From Methylohalomonas lacus (GTDB lineage Bacteria; Pseudomonadota; Gammaproteobacteria; Methylohalomonadales; Methylohalomonadaceae): a DNA stretch of 64,000 bases. How positions within the stretch are numbered: position 1 is the first letter of the stretch; every line of letters begins with the position of its first letter. The notes under the pieces were generated by a model, which made no database searches, was not told the origin of the DNA, and saw only the letters and a program-made list of their open reading frames with translations. The DNA lies in assembly GCF_024808875.1 (NCBI RefSeq), contig NZ_JANUCT010000005.1, positions 1 through 64,000 on the forward strand, given 5' to 3'. Shown piece after piece: positions 53,530-61,806 of the stretch. The translations under genes were made by a program, and so were the position numbers.

Positions 53530-54392
53530 GAGTCGTGCTCTCGGGGTTCCCTGAAAGTGGCAATGATTTCACCGACCAGCGCTCGGCGCGAGCCGTTACA
53601 GCTGATCGAGCGGCGCACATTGAGCTTGCGCAGACGCGCGCCGTAGTCCGAGTAAAGCCGGCGTATCGCCGCCGTGTCGTGATTCGAGACAACCACGCGT
53701 ACGCCGCGTTGCGCCAGCCTGGCGGCAGTGGCCGCGAGCATTTCCTGGTCCTGCCAGCCGAAACCGCCGGCATGATAGTCGGTAAATGACGCCGTGCGGC
53801 TCAGCGGTACATACGGCGGATCGCAGTAGACGATATCGCCCCGCCGCGCCCGCAGCATGGTCTCGCGAAACCCCTGGCTGACAAAGCGGATGGTCTGCTT
53901 GCGCCGCACCCGCTGCAGGAACGCCACCATCTCCTTGCGCGGGAAATAGGGTTTGATCATCTGGCCGAACGGCGTATTGAATTCGCCGCGGCTGTTGTAC
54001 CGGCACAGGCCGTTGTAGCCGTGGCGGTTGAGATACAGAAACAGCGCCGACCGGCGCCGGCGGCCGGCACCGTTATTGAACTCGTCCCGCAAGGCATAGT
54101 AGCGCGCGGCAGTGTTGTTGTCCGGATGAAACAGCGCCGCGCATTCGTCCATGAACGTTTCGCGACCGTCGCGCAGATCCTCGTACAGGCCGATGAGATG
54201 CGTGTTGGTATCGCCCAGCAGATAGCGGTCGAAGCCGGTATTGAGAAACACCGCGGCGGAACCGACGAACGGTTCTATGAGTTTGCCGTCCGCACACTGG
54301 CGCGAGGCGCTGAAGGCCTGTTGCAGTTCCGGCACCAGGCGGTACTTGCCGCCCGGCCACTTCAGGAACGGTCTTGTCGTCGGCGTGGCCAA
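53526..54392 (-). CDS. dam: DNA adenine methyltransferase (Dam, GATC-type)
   Basis: 288-residue class alpha N6-adenine methyltransferase. Motif X/SAM region '[17 protein letters not shown]', motif I '[14 protein letters not shown]', and catalytic DPPY in '[11 protein letters not shown]', then 'VVVSNHD'. '[27 protein letters not shown]' is characteristic of Dam. No ATG lies in the right place; a TTG at 54392 gives [12 protein letters not shown], close to the usual Dam start, and is my best choice. Upstream in-frame codons run through bolA. Methylation of GATC would serve mismatch repair and replication timing. Confidence 0.9.
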   Translation of the reverse strand: MATPTTRPFLKWPGGKYRLVPELQQAFSASRQCADGKLIEPFVGSAAVFLNTGFDRYLLGDTNTHLIGLYEDLRDGRETFMDECAALFHPDNNTAARYYALRDEFNNGAGRRRRSALFLYLNRHGYNGLCRYNSRGEFNTPFGQMIKPYFPRKEMVAFLQRVRRKQTIRFVSQGFRETMLRARRGDIVYCDPPYVPLSRTASFTDYHAGGFGWQDQEMLAATAARLAQRGVRVVVSNHDTAAIRRLYSDYGARLRKLNVRRSISCNGSRRALVGEIIATFREPREHDS

Positions 54393-54403
54393 GGGCAGGG
54401 CAA

Positions 54404-54673
54404 CTATTGCTCGTCCGCGGTCAGGGCGCGGATGCTGAGGGCGTGGATCTCCTGCGGCATGAGGTCCTCCACCGCCGCATAGACCATGCGATGACGCTTG
54501 ATCGGCGATTGATCGCGAAAGCATTCGGCCACGATGGTGACGTTGAAATGACCGCCACCGGATTCGCGCGCGCCGGCGTGGCGGGCGTGCTTGTGCGATT
54601 CGTCGGCGATGTCGATGTGCGTCGGCTGCAGGGCGGCCTGCAGGCGTTCGCGGATGGTGGCGACACGATCCAT
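54404..54673 (-). CDS. BolA family protein
   Basis: 89-residue small protein with the BolA fold: 'VATIRERLQAALQPTHIDIADESHKHARHAGARESGGGHFNVTIVAECF' and 'RHRMVYAAVEDLMPQEIHALSI'. The conserved His residues and 'H.M(V/I)Y' motif are those that contact a monothiol glutaredoxin [2Fe-2S] cluster. It could be BolA or the IbaG type; the C-terminal tail is short. It ends 11 nt before the dam start. Confidence 0.9.
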   Translation of the reverse strand: MDRVATIRERLQAALQPTHIDIADESHKHARHAGARESGGGHFNVTIVAECFRDQSPIKRHRMVYAAVEDLMPQEIHALSIRALTADEQ

Positions 54674-54675
54674 GA

Positions 54676-54981
54676 TCAGGCTCCGGGAAAAACCTGTTTG
54701 AAGGGTTTGACGGTGACCTTTTCATAGACACCCGCCTCGATGTAGGGATCGGCCTCGGCCCAGGCCTCGGCGGCGTCCAACGATTCGAATTCGGCAATGA
54801 TAATGCTGCCGGTAAATCCGGCCGGGCCGGGATCGGCGCTGTCGATGGTCGGGTTGGGGCCGGCCAGGATCATGCGGCCCTCGTCCTGCAGTTGCTGTAG
54901 ACGGGCGATGTGCTGGTCGCGCACGCTTTTGCGTTTTTCCAGGCTGTCGGCGACGTCCTCGCCGATGATGGCGTAAAGCAT
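54676..54981 (-). CDS. yciI: YciI-like protein
   Basis: 101-residue small protein with a ferredoxin-like fold: '[44 protein letters not shown]' and '[37 protein letters not shown]'. The conserved His/Asp pair fits an enzyme-like pocket; function is unknown, although relatives are dechlorinases or muconolactone-isomerase-like. Two bases separate it from bolA, and three from yciB. In other gammaproteobacteria it also neighbours yciB. Confidence 0.92.
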   Translation of the reverse strand: MLYAIIGEDVADSLEKRKSVRDQHIARLQQLQDEGRMILAGPNPTIDSADPGPAGFTGSIIIAEFESLDAAEAWAEADPYIEAGVYEKVTVKPFKQVFPGA

Positions 54982-54984
54982 GGG

Positions 54985-55542
54985 TTATTGATCCTCTTTC
55001 GGTGCCGAAATGTAACGGTTCATGTAAAGGCCCTGGCCGATGGCGAACAGCAGTGTCAGGCCGAGAATACCGAACAGCTTGAAGTTGACCCAGATCTCGT
55101 TGCTGAAGTTGAAGGCGACGTAGAGATTGATGACGCCGCTGGCAATGAAAAACACGGCCCAGCCCATGTTAAGGTTGTTCCAGACCTGCTGCGGCAGCTC
55201 AACGGCATGCTCGAGCATGCGCTGGACCAGGTTCTTATGCATGAAAACCCGGCTGCCGAGCAGGGCCGCGGCGAACAGCCAGTATACCGCGGTCGGCTTC
55301 CATTTTATGAAGCGTTCATCCTGCAGCAACAGTGTCGCCGCACCCAGCACGACCAGCATCACCAGCGTGATCAGGTGCATTTTCTCGAACCGGCGCGTCA
55401 GCCACCACCAGATGGCCACCTGCACGAAGCTCGCGGCGATGGCGACGACGGTTGCAACATAAATACCCTGACTGCGATCCTCGGGAATGTAAAAGGCGAT
55501 GAAAAAGGCCACCACCGGGAAGAAATCGATCAGGAATTTCAT
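54985..55542 (-). CDS. yciB: Inner membrane septation protein YciB
   Basis: 185-residue membrane protein with about five helices. Conserved 'MKFLIDFFPVVAFFIAFYI', 'WWWLTRRFEKMHLITLVMLVVLGAATLLLQDERFIKWKPTAVYWLFAAALLGS' and 'NLNMGWAVFFIASGVINLYVAFNFSNEIWVNFKLFGILGLTLLFAIGQGLYMNRYI' are typical of YciB/IspZ, which helps maintain the cell envelope and septation. First gene of the minus-strand run yciB-yciI-bolA-dam-dapE and divergent from yciO. Confidence 0.95.
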   Translation of the reverse strand: MKFLIDFFPVVAFFIAFYIPEDRSQGIYVATVVAIAASFVQVAIWWWLTRRFEKMHLITLVMLVVLGAATLLLQDERFIKWKPTAVYWLFAAALLGSRVFMHKNLVQRMLEHAVELPQQVWNNLNMGWAVFFIASGVINLYVAFNFSNEIWVNFKLFGILGLTLLFAIGQGLYMNRYISAPKEDQ

Positions 55543-55612
55543 TGAATTTTAAGTCGTTCCGATGCGCTGATACGTTAAAGTAGGCGGACGATGCATCAAG
55601 GCAGTCTCTATT

Positions 55613-56242
55613 ATGGCCCAGTATTTTGAAGTGAATTCAGACAATCCGCAAAAGCGGCTGCTGCATCGCGCGGTGGAGATACTGCGTGGCGGCGGCGTCG
55701 GCGCCTATCCGACCGATTCCTGCTATGCACTCGGCTGTCTGCCGGGCGACAAGCAGGCGCTGGAGCGCATCCAGTTCCTGCGCCAGCTCGATGAACACCA
55801 CAATCTCACCCTGTTGTGCGCCGATCTGTCCGAGATCGGCCAGCTGGCCAAGGTCGACAACAGCGCCTTCCGCCTGATGCGCTCGCTGACGCCGGGACCG
55901 TACACGTTTCTGCTGCCAGCCAGCCGCGACGTACCGCGCCGCCTGCGCCATCCCAAGCGCAAGACCATCGGCATTCGCATCCCGGCGGATAATGTCGCCC
56001 GCGGCCTGCTGGCCGAACTCGGCGGACCGCTGATGACCACCAGCCTGGTACTGCCGGATGCCGAGAATCCGCTGTCCGATCCCGAGGATATCCGCGCGCA
56101 GCTGGACCACGCGCTGGATTTTATCATGGCTGCCGGCGCCCGCAGTCTCGAGCAGACCACGGTGCTGGACCTGGTCGACGGTGAACCGGTGCTGGTGCGC
56201 CAGGGTCTCGGCGACGTTGCCGCACTCGGGCTGCCGGCATGA
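55613..56242 (+). CDS. yciO: YciO/Sua5 family protein (threonylcarbamoyladenylate synthase-like)
   Basis: 209-residue protein with the YrdC/Sua5 fold: 'AVEILRGGGVGAYPTDSCYALGCLPGDKQALERIQFLRQL' near the N terminus, 'LTPGPYTFLLPASRDVPRRL', and 'KTIGIRIPADN' with the nucleotide-binding K/R residues. The YciO branch of this family has weaker or different activity than TsaC, so function is less certain. It begins the plus-strand series yciO-trpS-scpA-scpB-rluB. Confidence 0.92.
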   Translation: MAQYFEVNSDNPQKRLLHRAVEILRGGGVGAYPTDSCYALGCLPGDKQALERIQFLRQLDEHHNLTLLCADLSEIGQLAKVDNSAFRLMRSLTPGPYTFLLPASRDVPRRLRHPKRKTIGIRIPADNVARGLLAELGGPLMTTSLVLPDAENPLSDPEDIRAQLDHALDFIMAAGARSLEQTTVLDLVDGEPVLVRQGLGDVAALGLPA

Positions 56243-56321
56243 AAATGCTTTTTGCCAATCGTCAGGCGTGCGAGGCTGCGGTTATAATCGCGCCCTGTTG
56301 ACGATTTCCTAAGGAGGCTTT

Positions 56322-57533
56322 TTGGCTAACGCGACCAACCTGCGGGTGCTCTCGGGCATGCGCCCGACCGGGCAGCTGCACCTGGGCCACTACCACGGCG
56401 TACTCAAGAACTGGCTCGAGCTACAGCACGAGTACGAGTGCTTCTTCTTTGTCGCCGATCTGCATGCGCTGACGACCGAGTACGACAACGTCGGCGTCAT
56501 CTCGCAAAGCGTCTGGGACATGGTTATCGACTGGCTGGCCGCGGGCATCAACCCCGGCTCGGCGCGACTCTTCATCCAGTCGCGCATCCCGGAGCACGCC
56601 GAACTGCACCTGCTGCTGTCGATGATGACGCCGCTGGGCTGGCTCGAGCGCGTGCCGAGCTACAAGGACCAGCAGGAAAAGCTCAAGAACAAGGATCTGT
56701 CGACCTACGGCTTCCTCGGCTATCCGCTGCTGCAGACCGCCGACATCATCATCTACAAGGCCGGTTTCGTGCCGGTGGGCGAGGACCAGGTCTCGCACGT
56801 CGAGCTGTCGCGCGAGATCGTGCGCCGCTTCAATTATCTGTATGGCCGCGAGCCCGGCTTTGAAGAGAAGGCCGAAATCGCCGCCAAGAAGATGGGCAAG
56901 AAAAACAACAAGCTGTACCAGGATCTGCGCAGGCGTTACCAGGAACACGGCGACATCGAGGCGCTGGAAAAGGCGCGCGCGCTGATCGAGGGCCAGCAGA
57001 ACATCAGCATCGGCGACCGCGAGCGCCTGGTGGGCTATCTCGACGGCGTCAGCAAGATCATTTTCCCGGAACCGCAGCCGCTGCTGACGCCGGCGCCGAA
57101 GATGCCGGGGCTGGATGGCCAGAAGATGTCGAAGTCCTACGGCAACACCATCTCGCTGCGCGAGCATCCCGGGACGGTCGAGCAGAAGCTCAAGACCATG
57201 CCCACGGACCCGGCGCGGGTGCGGCGCTCGGATCCGGGCGAGCCGGAGAAGTGCCCGGTCTGGAGCCTGCACCAGGTCTACTCCGACCATGATACCCAGG
57301 ACTGGGTTCAGGAGGGCTGTCGTTCGGCCGGCATCGGTTGCCTGGAGTGCAAGAAGCCACTGATCGAGGCGGTGCTGGCCGAGCTCAAGCCGATCCAGGA
57401 GCGCGCTCGCGAGTACGAGGAAGACCCCGAGACCGTGCGCGGCATCATCAGCGAGGGCTGCGAGTCCGCCCGTGAGGTCGCCCGCGAGACCATGGAAGAG
57501 GTGCGCCAGGTCATGGGCCTGGTGTATCGCTGA
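56322..57533 (+). CDS. trpS: Tryptophanyl-tRNA synthetase
   Basis: 403-residue class I aminoacyl-tRNA synthetase that charges tRNA-Trp. HIGH motif 'GQLHLGHYHGVLKN' and KMSKS motif 'DGQKMSKSYG' are intact. It is longer than the E. coli enzyme (334) because of an insert around 185-240 ('AAKKMGKKNNKLYQDLRRRYQEHGDIEAL') and a Cys-containing tail 'EGCRSAGIGCLECKKP', as in a subset of bacterial TrpRS. The start is TTG with a very strong AAGGAGG site at 56311-56317. Confidence 0.94.
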   Translation: MANATNLRVLSGMRPTGQLHLGHYHGVLKNWLELQHEYECFFFVADLHALTTEYDNVGVISQSVWDMVIDWLAAGINPGSARLFIQSRIPEHAELHLLLSMMTPLGWLERVPSYKDQQEKLKNKDLSTYGFLGYPLLQTADIIIYKAGFVPVGEDQVSHVELSREIVRRFNYLYGREPGFEEKAEIAAKKMGKKNNKLYQDLRRRYQEHGDIEALEKARALIEGQQNISIGDRERLVGYLDGVSKIIFPEPQPLLTPAPKMPGLDGQKMSKSYGNTISLREHPGTVEQKLKTMPTDPARVRRSDPGEPEKCPVWSLHQVYSDHDTQDWVQEGCRSAGIGCLECKKPLIEAVLAELKPIQERAREYEEDPETVRGIISEGCESAREVARETMEEVRQVMGLVYR

Positions 57534-57560
57534 CGGTCGCGCGCTATACTGCCGGCCACT

Positions 57561-58391
57561 ATGTCCGATCCCGTCGAACAGGCGCCCCAAAACCATCCCG
57601 TCCCCGGTGTTGAACAGGGCGAGATGCCGTTCGCCATCGTCCAGGGATCGCCCTATACCGAGCTGCCGCGCGATCTGTACATCCCGCCGGAGGCGCTGCA
57701 GGTGTTCCTGGACGCCTTCGAGGGACCGCTGGATCTGCTGCTGTACCTGATCAAGCGCCAGAATCTCGATATTCTCGATATTCCGATTGCCCGCATCACG
57801 CACCAGTACATGCAGTACATCGAGCTGATGCAGGAGCTGCAGCTGGAGCTGGCTGGCGAATACCTGCTGATGGCGGCGATGCTGGCCGAGATCAAGTCGC
57901 GCATGCTGCTGCCGCGGCCGGTCAGTGAGGAAGATGACGAGGACGATCCGCGCGCCGAGCTGGTGCGCCGGTTGCAGGAATACGAGCGTTACAAGCAGGC
58001 AGCCGAGGATATCGACCAGCTGCCGCGGCTCGAGCGCGATGTGTTCGCCACGATCGTCGAATTCCCGCATCGCAGCCTGAATCAGGAGCCGCCGGCAGTG
58101 TCGCTGGATGATGTGCTGCGCGCCTTCGCCGACGTGCTTGAACGCGCCGACCAGTACGCGCATCACCATATCGCCCGCGAGCCATTGTCGGTACGCGAGC
58201 GCATGAGTATCGTACTCGGGCGCCTGAACGCCGACAGCTATGTCGACTTTACCTCGCTGTTCACGGTCGAAGAGGGCCGTTCCGGAGTGGTCGTGACCCT
58301 ACTGGCACTGCTGGAACTCATCAAGGAATCGCTGGCGCAACTGGTGCAGAATGAAATCAACGGCCCCATCTACGTAAAGGCGGCCGGCTAG
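57561..58391 (+). CDS. scpA: Segregation and condensation protein A
   Basis: 276-residue kleisin subunit of the SMC-ScpAB chromosome condensin. Core 'LDAFEGPLDLLLYLIKRQNLDILDIPIARITHQYMQYIELMQELQLELAGEYLLMAAMLAEIKSRMLLP' binds the SMC neck; the C-terminal winged helix near 'VVTLLALLELIKESLAQLVQ' binds the SMC head. An N-terminal extension of about 35 residues precedes the core. ScpB is encoded 49 nt downstream. The use of SMC rather than MukBEF is notable for a gammaproteobacterium but normal outside Enterobacterales and Vibrionales. Confidence 0.93.
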   Translation: MSDPVEQAPQNHPVPGVEQGEMPFAIVQGSPYTELPRDLYIPPEALQVFLDAFEGPLDLLLYLIKRQNLDILDIPIARITHQYMQYIELMQELQLELAGEYLLMAAMLAEIKSRMLLPRPVSEEDDEDDPRAELVRRLQEYERYKQAAEDIDQLPRLERDVFATIVEFPHRSLNQEPPAVSLDDVLRAFADVLERADQYAHHHIAREPLSVRERMSIVLGRLNADSYVDFTSLFTVEEGRSGVVVTLLALLELIKESLAQLVQNEINGPIYVKAAG

Positions 58392-58440
58392 GACAGGTTT
58401 TTCGGAGCCATCTGCCGCTCCGCAGAGATGCCATTAACTG

Positions 58441-59379
58441 ATGAATGCCACGAATATTAAAAATATCCTCGAAGCCGCGCTGATGGTCTCGACCCAGCCA
58501 CTGACGCTGGACAAGCTGCAGGGACTGTTCGCCAGGGACGCCGTGCAGCCGGATCGCGACGCCCTGCGCAGTGCGCTGGCCGAACTGGCCGAGGACTGCA
58601 GCGGCCGCGGCATCGAACTCACCGAGGTGGCCAGCGGCTGGCGTTACCAGGTGCGCGCCGACTATGCCGACTGGGTCAACCGCCTGTGGGATGAAAAGCC
58701 GCCACGCTACTCGCGCGCGCTGATGGAGACTTTGGCAATCATTGCCTATCGTCAGCCGATTACGCGCGGCGAAATCGAGGACATTCGCGGTGTCAGCGTC
58801 AGCGCCAACATCGTGCGCACGCTGCAGGAGCGTGAATGGATCAAGTCAGTCGGTCACCGTGACGTGCCCGGCAAGCCGGAGCTGCTGGCGACGACGAAGG
58901 AATTTCTCGACTACTTCAACCTGAAGAAGCTTTCCGATCTGCCGACGCTCGCGGAAATTCGCGACCTCGACGAGATCAATCCCGACCTGTTTGCCGGTCT
59001 CGAGCAGGGCGAGGGCCAGTCGACTGACGCCGAAGCGGAACAGGCGCCGGCCGTGGACGATGACAGCGCGATGGACGCTGACACGGAAGGCAGCGCCGTC
59101 GGCGATGAGGACAGCGTCGCCGAATTCGAATATGAAACCAGTGGCGTTGGCAATGACGCCAGCGAGGTCGTCGAAACCGCTGCAACCGAAGCTGCCGCCG
59201 AAGACGTTGCCAGCTCAGAGACCGGCGAGACTGAAGCCGTTGATGCGGACGCTGCCGGGCAGGCTGACGAGAACGAAGCGGTGAGCGACGCGGACACTGC
59301 CACGGCGTCCGACGCCGAGGATGAGAACGACGAAGATGAAGACGACGACAACGACAAGGTCGTGCAGTTTTCGAAATAA
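58441..59379 (+). CDS. scpB: Segregation and condensation protein B with acidic C-terminal tail
   Basis: 312 residues. The first ~180 form two winged helix domains ('IKNILEAALMVSTQPLTLDKLQGLF', 'MEDLAIIAYRQPITRGEIEDIRGVSVSANIVRTLQEREWI' region). From about 185 to the end a long tail is made almost entirely of Asp, Glu, Ala, Ser and Thr, ending 'DEDDDNDKVVQFSK'. E. coli-type bacteria lack ScpB, and most family members are near 200-260 residues, so the tail is an extension. Its role may be salt adaptation or partner binding. It reads after scpA in the same operon. Confidence 0.9.
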   Translation: MNATNIKNILEAALMVSTQPLTLDKLQGLFARDAVQPDRDALRSALAELAEDCSGRGIELTEVASGWRYQVRADYADWVNRLWDEKPPRYSRALMETLAIIAYRQPITRGEIEDIRGVSVSANIVRTLQEREWIKSVGHRDVPGKPELLATTKEFLDYFNLKKLSDLPTLAEIRDLDEINPDLFAGLEQGEGQSTDAEAEQAPAVDDDSAMDADTEGSAVGDEDSVAEFEYETSGVGNDASEVVETAATEAAAEDVASSETGETEAVDADAAGQADENEAVSDADTATASDAEDENDEDEDDDNDKVVQFSK

Positions 59380-59384
59380 GCATG

Positions 59385-59415
59385 CGTATCTCGTATCTTG
59401 TATCTCGTATCTCGT
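59385..59415 (+). repeat. CGTATCT heptamer array after scpB
   Basis: Four units in 7-nt phase (CGTATCT, CGTATCT, TGTATCT, CGTATCT) plus CGT. This is a different heptamer from the GTGAYTR family but has the same unit length and the same position just after a stop codon. Confidence 0.7.
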
Positions 59416-59520
59416 TGGCCGGGAAGCAGTGATTGGTTCATTGAATCCCGCTAACTCCTGAGTTATTTATTAAAGATTGCCCTTGCGCCGAATATTCGCG
59501 GCAATGGGCGCCATTCCCGC

Positions 59521-59554
59521 ACGAGATACCTTCACGAACGACGAGATACGAACG
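59521..59554 (-). repeat. Inverted partner of the CGTATCT array, touching the rluB start
   Basis: The minus strand reads GTATCTCGT twice within the segment (near 59521-59529 and 59541-59549). With 59385-59415 it forms an inverted pair around about 105 nt. It ends two bases before the rluB ATG, so it occupies the ribosome-binding region of that gene. Confidence 0.6.
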
Positions 59555-59555
59555 T

Positions 59556-60311
59556 ATGCCCGAACGCATCCAGAAAGTCCTTGCCCGTGCCGGCGTCGGT
59601 TCGCGCCGTGCCGTTGAGGGCTGGATCAGTGCCGGCCGTATCCAGGTTAACGGCCAGGTCGCGCAGCTCGGTGATCGTATTGGTGCCGACGATCGCGTGC
59701 TGCTGGACGGCAAGCCGGTGCAGATGGACTGGCGCGCCGAGCCGCGATTCAAGCTGCTGGCCTACTACAAGCCGGACGGCGAAATCTGCACGCGCAGCGA
59801 TCCGGAAGGCCGCAAGAACGTATTCGACCAGCTGCCGCGACTGAAGCAGGGCCGCTGGGTGGCGTTGGGTCGGCTCGACATCAACAGCCAGGGCCTGATG
59901 CTGTTCACCACCGACGGTGAACTCGCCAACCAGTTGCTGCATCCGTCGGCGGGCATTGAGCGCGAGTACGCCGCCCGCGTGCGCGGCCAGCTCAGCCAGG
60001 ACAGCCTCCGCGCGCTGATTCGGGGTGTGAGCCTCGAGGACGGTCCGGCCCGCTTTACCGCGATCCGCGACGCCGGCGGCGAGGGCAGCAATCACTGGTA
60101 TCACGTCGTTATCACCGAGGGGCGTCAGCGCGAGGTACGGCGGCTGTTCGAGTCGCAGGGTCTGACCGTGGCGCGGCTGATGCGCGTGCGTTTCGGGCCG
60201 ATCGAATTGCCGCGCGGCAAGCGCCCGGGTCAGTTCTGGGATCTCAGCGCCGACGAGATCGCCGCACTACAGCGTGCCGCACGGGGTACACGGGCGTCTG
60301 CCGGACATTGA
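59556..60311 (+). CDS. rluB: Ribosomal large subunit pseudouridine synthase B
   Basis: 251-residue enzyme that converts U2605 of 23S rRNA to pseudouridine. S4 domain at the N terminus ('RIQKVLARAGVGSRRAVEGWISAGRIQVNGQ'), catalytic Asp in 'VALGRLDINSQGLMLFTTDGELANQLLHPS', and 'ITEGRQREVRRLFESQGLTVARLMRVRFGPIELPRG' at the C terminus. The upstream scpA-scpB context is the classical one for rluB. No good ribosome site is seen because a repeat fills that space. Confidence 0.93.
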   Translation: MPERIQKVLARAGVGSRRAVEGWISAGRIQVNGQVAQLGDRIGADDRVLLDGKPVQMDWRAEPRFKLLAYYKPDGEICTRSDPEGRKNVFDQLPRLKQGRWVALGRLDINSQGLMLFTTDGELANQLLHPSAGIEREYAARVRGQLSQDSLRALIRGVSLEDGPARFTAIRDAGGEGSNHWYHVVITEGRQREVRRLFESQGLTVARLMRVRFGPIELPRGKRPGQFWDLSADEIAALQRAARGTRASAGH

Positions 60312-60414
60312 CGTTGACCGGCCGGGCGCGACATGAATTTGTAATTTCGGGCTTTTCCTTTGTCGCGCCAGGTTGTAGGCTAGCGCCCTTTTCCGGGACG
60401 GGATAACTGCATCG

Positions 60415-61152
60415 ATGGTCCAGCGTCGCCCCCTGGTGGCCGCCAACTGGAAAATGAACGGCACGCTCGCCACGCTGCGGCCATTGCTCGCCGAGGTGAT
60501 CGCCGGGCTTGATGACGGCGCGGCCGAGGTCGCCCTCTGTCCGGCGTTTGTCTACCTGGCCGAAGTCGCCGCCGCCGTGGCTGACAGCCGCATTGCGGTG
60601 GGCGCGCAGAACGTTTCGGAATACACGTACGGCGCCTATACCGGGGAGGTGTCGGCGGCGATGCTGAAAGATTATAATTGCCGGTTTGTCATCGTCGGTC
60701 ACTCTGAACGCCGCAATCTGTACGCGGAGACGGATGCCGGCGTTGCGGCCCGGTTCCGGGCGGCGCAGGCGGCCGGCTTAACGCCCATCCTGTGTGTCGG
60801 CGAGACGCTGGCCGAGCGCGAGGCCGACGCCACCGAGGCGGTGGTCGGCCGGCAGCTCAATGCCGTGCTGACGGCGGTGGACGATTTCGCCGGCGCGGTG
60901 GTTGCCTACGAGCCGGTCTGGGCCATCGGCACCGGGCGTACGGCCAGCCCGGAGCAGGCCCAGGCGGTGCATGCGTTCATCCGCGGGCAATTGCCTGCGG
61001 CGTGCCGGCAGCAGACAAGAATTCTGTATGGCGGCAGCGTCAAGGCGGACAACGCCGCCACGCTGTTCGCCATGGAAGACATAGATGGTGGACTGATAGG
61101 CGGTGCGTCGCTGGATGCACGGGCATTTCTCGATATCTGCCACGCCGCCTGA
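60415..61152 (+). CDS. tpiA: Triosephosphate isomerase
   Basis: Glycolytic enzyme of 245 residues interconverting dihydroxyacetone phosphate and glyceraldehyde-3-phosphate. TIM barrel with catalytic residues in 'VAANWKMNG' (Lys13), 'IVGHSERR' (His) and 'AYEPVWAIGTG' (Glu), and the phosphate loop 'LYGGSVKADNA'. It is followed by secG after 27 nt and the nuo operon, a conserved arrangement in many proteobacteria. Confidence 0.96.
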   Translation: MVQRRPLVAANWKMNGTLATLRPLLAEVIAGLDDGAAEVALCPAFVYLAEVAAAVADSRIAVGAQNVSEYTYGAYTGEVSAAMLKDYNCRFVIVGHSERRNLYAETDAGVAARFRAAQAAGLTPILCVGETLAEREADATEAVVGRQLNAVLTAVDDFAGAVVAYEPVWAIGTGRTASPEQAQAVHAFIRGQLPAACRQQTRILYGGSVKADNAATLFAMEDIDGGLIGGASLDARAFLDICHAA

Positions 61153-61179
61153 CGGCCAATAACGAGGTTTAAGGATTTA

Positions 61180-61542
61180 ATGACGACGTTACAGACAACT
61201 TTGCTGGTCCTGCAGGTGTTCATTGCACTGGGCCTGATCGCGATCATTCTGGTGCAGCATGGCAAGGGCGCCGACGCCGGCGCCGCGTTCGGCAGCGGTG
61301 CTTCCAACACCGTGTTCGGCAGTCAGGGTTCGGGCAATTTTCTGACCAAGATGACGACCCTGCTGGCGGTGGTGTTTCTCGTCAACAGCCTGACGCTGGG
61401 CTATCTGGCCGCCAACACGGCGGAAACGGTAAGCCTGATGGAACAGCATGCCGCCGAGCAGGCTGAGCAGGAACGCGCGGCGGACGAGCAGGGCACGGCG
61501 TCCGGCGGCGATGATGACATGCCGGCGATTCCGCAGCAGTAG
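61180..61542 (+). CDS. secG: Protein translocase subunit SecG
   Basis: 120-residue component of the SecYEG channel. Two membrane helices ('LLVLQVFIALGLIAIILVQHG' and 'LTKMTTLLAVVFLVNSLTLGYLA') flank the conserved loop 'GKGADAGAAFGSGASNTVFGSQGSGNFL'. The C terminus is a charged tail. An AAGGA ribosome site lies near the ATG, 28 nt after tpiA. It is transcribed ahead of tRNA-Leu. Confidence 0.94.
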   Translation: MTTLQTTLLVLQVFIALGLIAIILVQHGKGADAGAAFGSGASNTVFGSQGSGNFLTKMTTLLAVVFLVNSLTLGYLAANTAETVSLMEQHAAEQAEQERAADEQGTASGGDDDMPAIPQQ

Positions 61543-61575
61543 CCGCCGCGGTTGCGACCGCAGGTTTCAAAACAA

Positions 61576-61662
61576 GCCGATGTGGTGGAATTGGTAGACA
61601 CGCTATCTTGAGGGGGTAGTGGGCGAAAGCCCGTGGGAGTTCGAGTCTCCCCATCGGCACCA
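61576..61662 (+). tRNA. tRNA-Leu, anticodon GAG
   Basis: An 87-nt class II tRNA. Acceptor stem GCCGATG pairs with CATCGGC; anticodon stem CTATC/GGTAG encloses the loop TTGAGGG, which reads GAG. A long variable arm (TGGGCGAAAGCCC) marks it as tRNA-Leu. The T arm is GGGAG/CTCCC around TTCGAGT. The CCA end is encoded. The same tRNA between secG and nuoA is a common proteobacterial arrangement. Confidence 0.95.
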
Positions 61663-61782
61663 GTCTCTAAGTTTGAGCTTATCGGATCGACAGGGTATGC
61701 GTGGGTGTAGACTCGCGCCATTTTGGGCGCTCGCCCTTGGGGTCACCCTGCGGGCGTCCAGAACGTCAATCCTGACGTTTTG
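61663..61782. other. Spacer between tRNA-Leu and its 3'-end duplicate
   Basis: No gene. AACGTCA (61762-61768) and TGACGTT (61773-61779) form a 7-bp hairpin followed by TTTTG, which could be a weak terminator for the secG-tRNA transcript. Confidence 0.4.
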
Positions 61783-61806
61783 TCGAGTCCGCCTATCGGC
61801 ACCAGT
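61783..61806 (+). repeat. Duplicate of the tRNA-Leu 3' end
   Basis: 21 of 24 bases match 61641-61664, which covers the T loop, the acceptor 3' strand, CCA and two flanking bases. Either an attachment-site scar of an integrative element or the remains of a second tRNA-Leu copy. No integrase gene lies nearby. Confidence 0.6.

Noticed and set aside
56421-58169. 582-codon open frame on the minus strand
   Set aside because: Antisense to trpS and scpA, both certain genes. The translation is rich in Arg, Gln and His, as expected of a shadow frame.
59385-59415. Short CRISPR-like or minisatellite array
   Set aside because: 7-nt units without spacers; no cas genes in the window.
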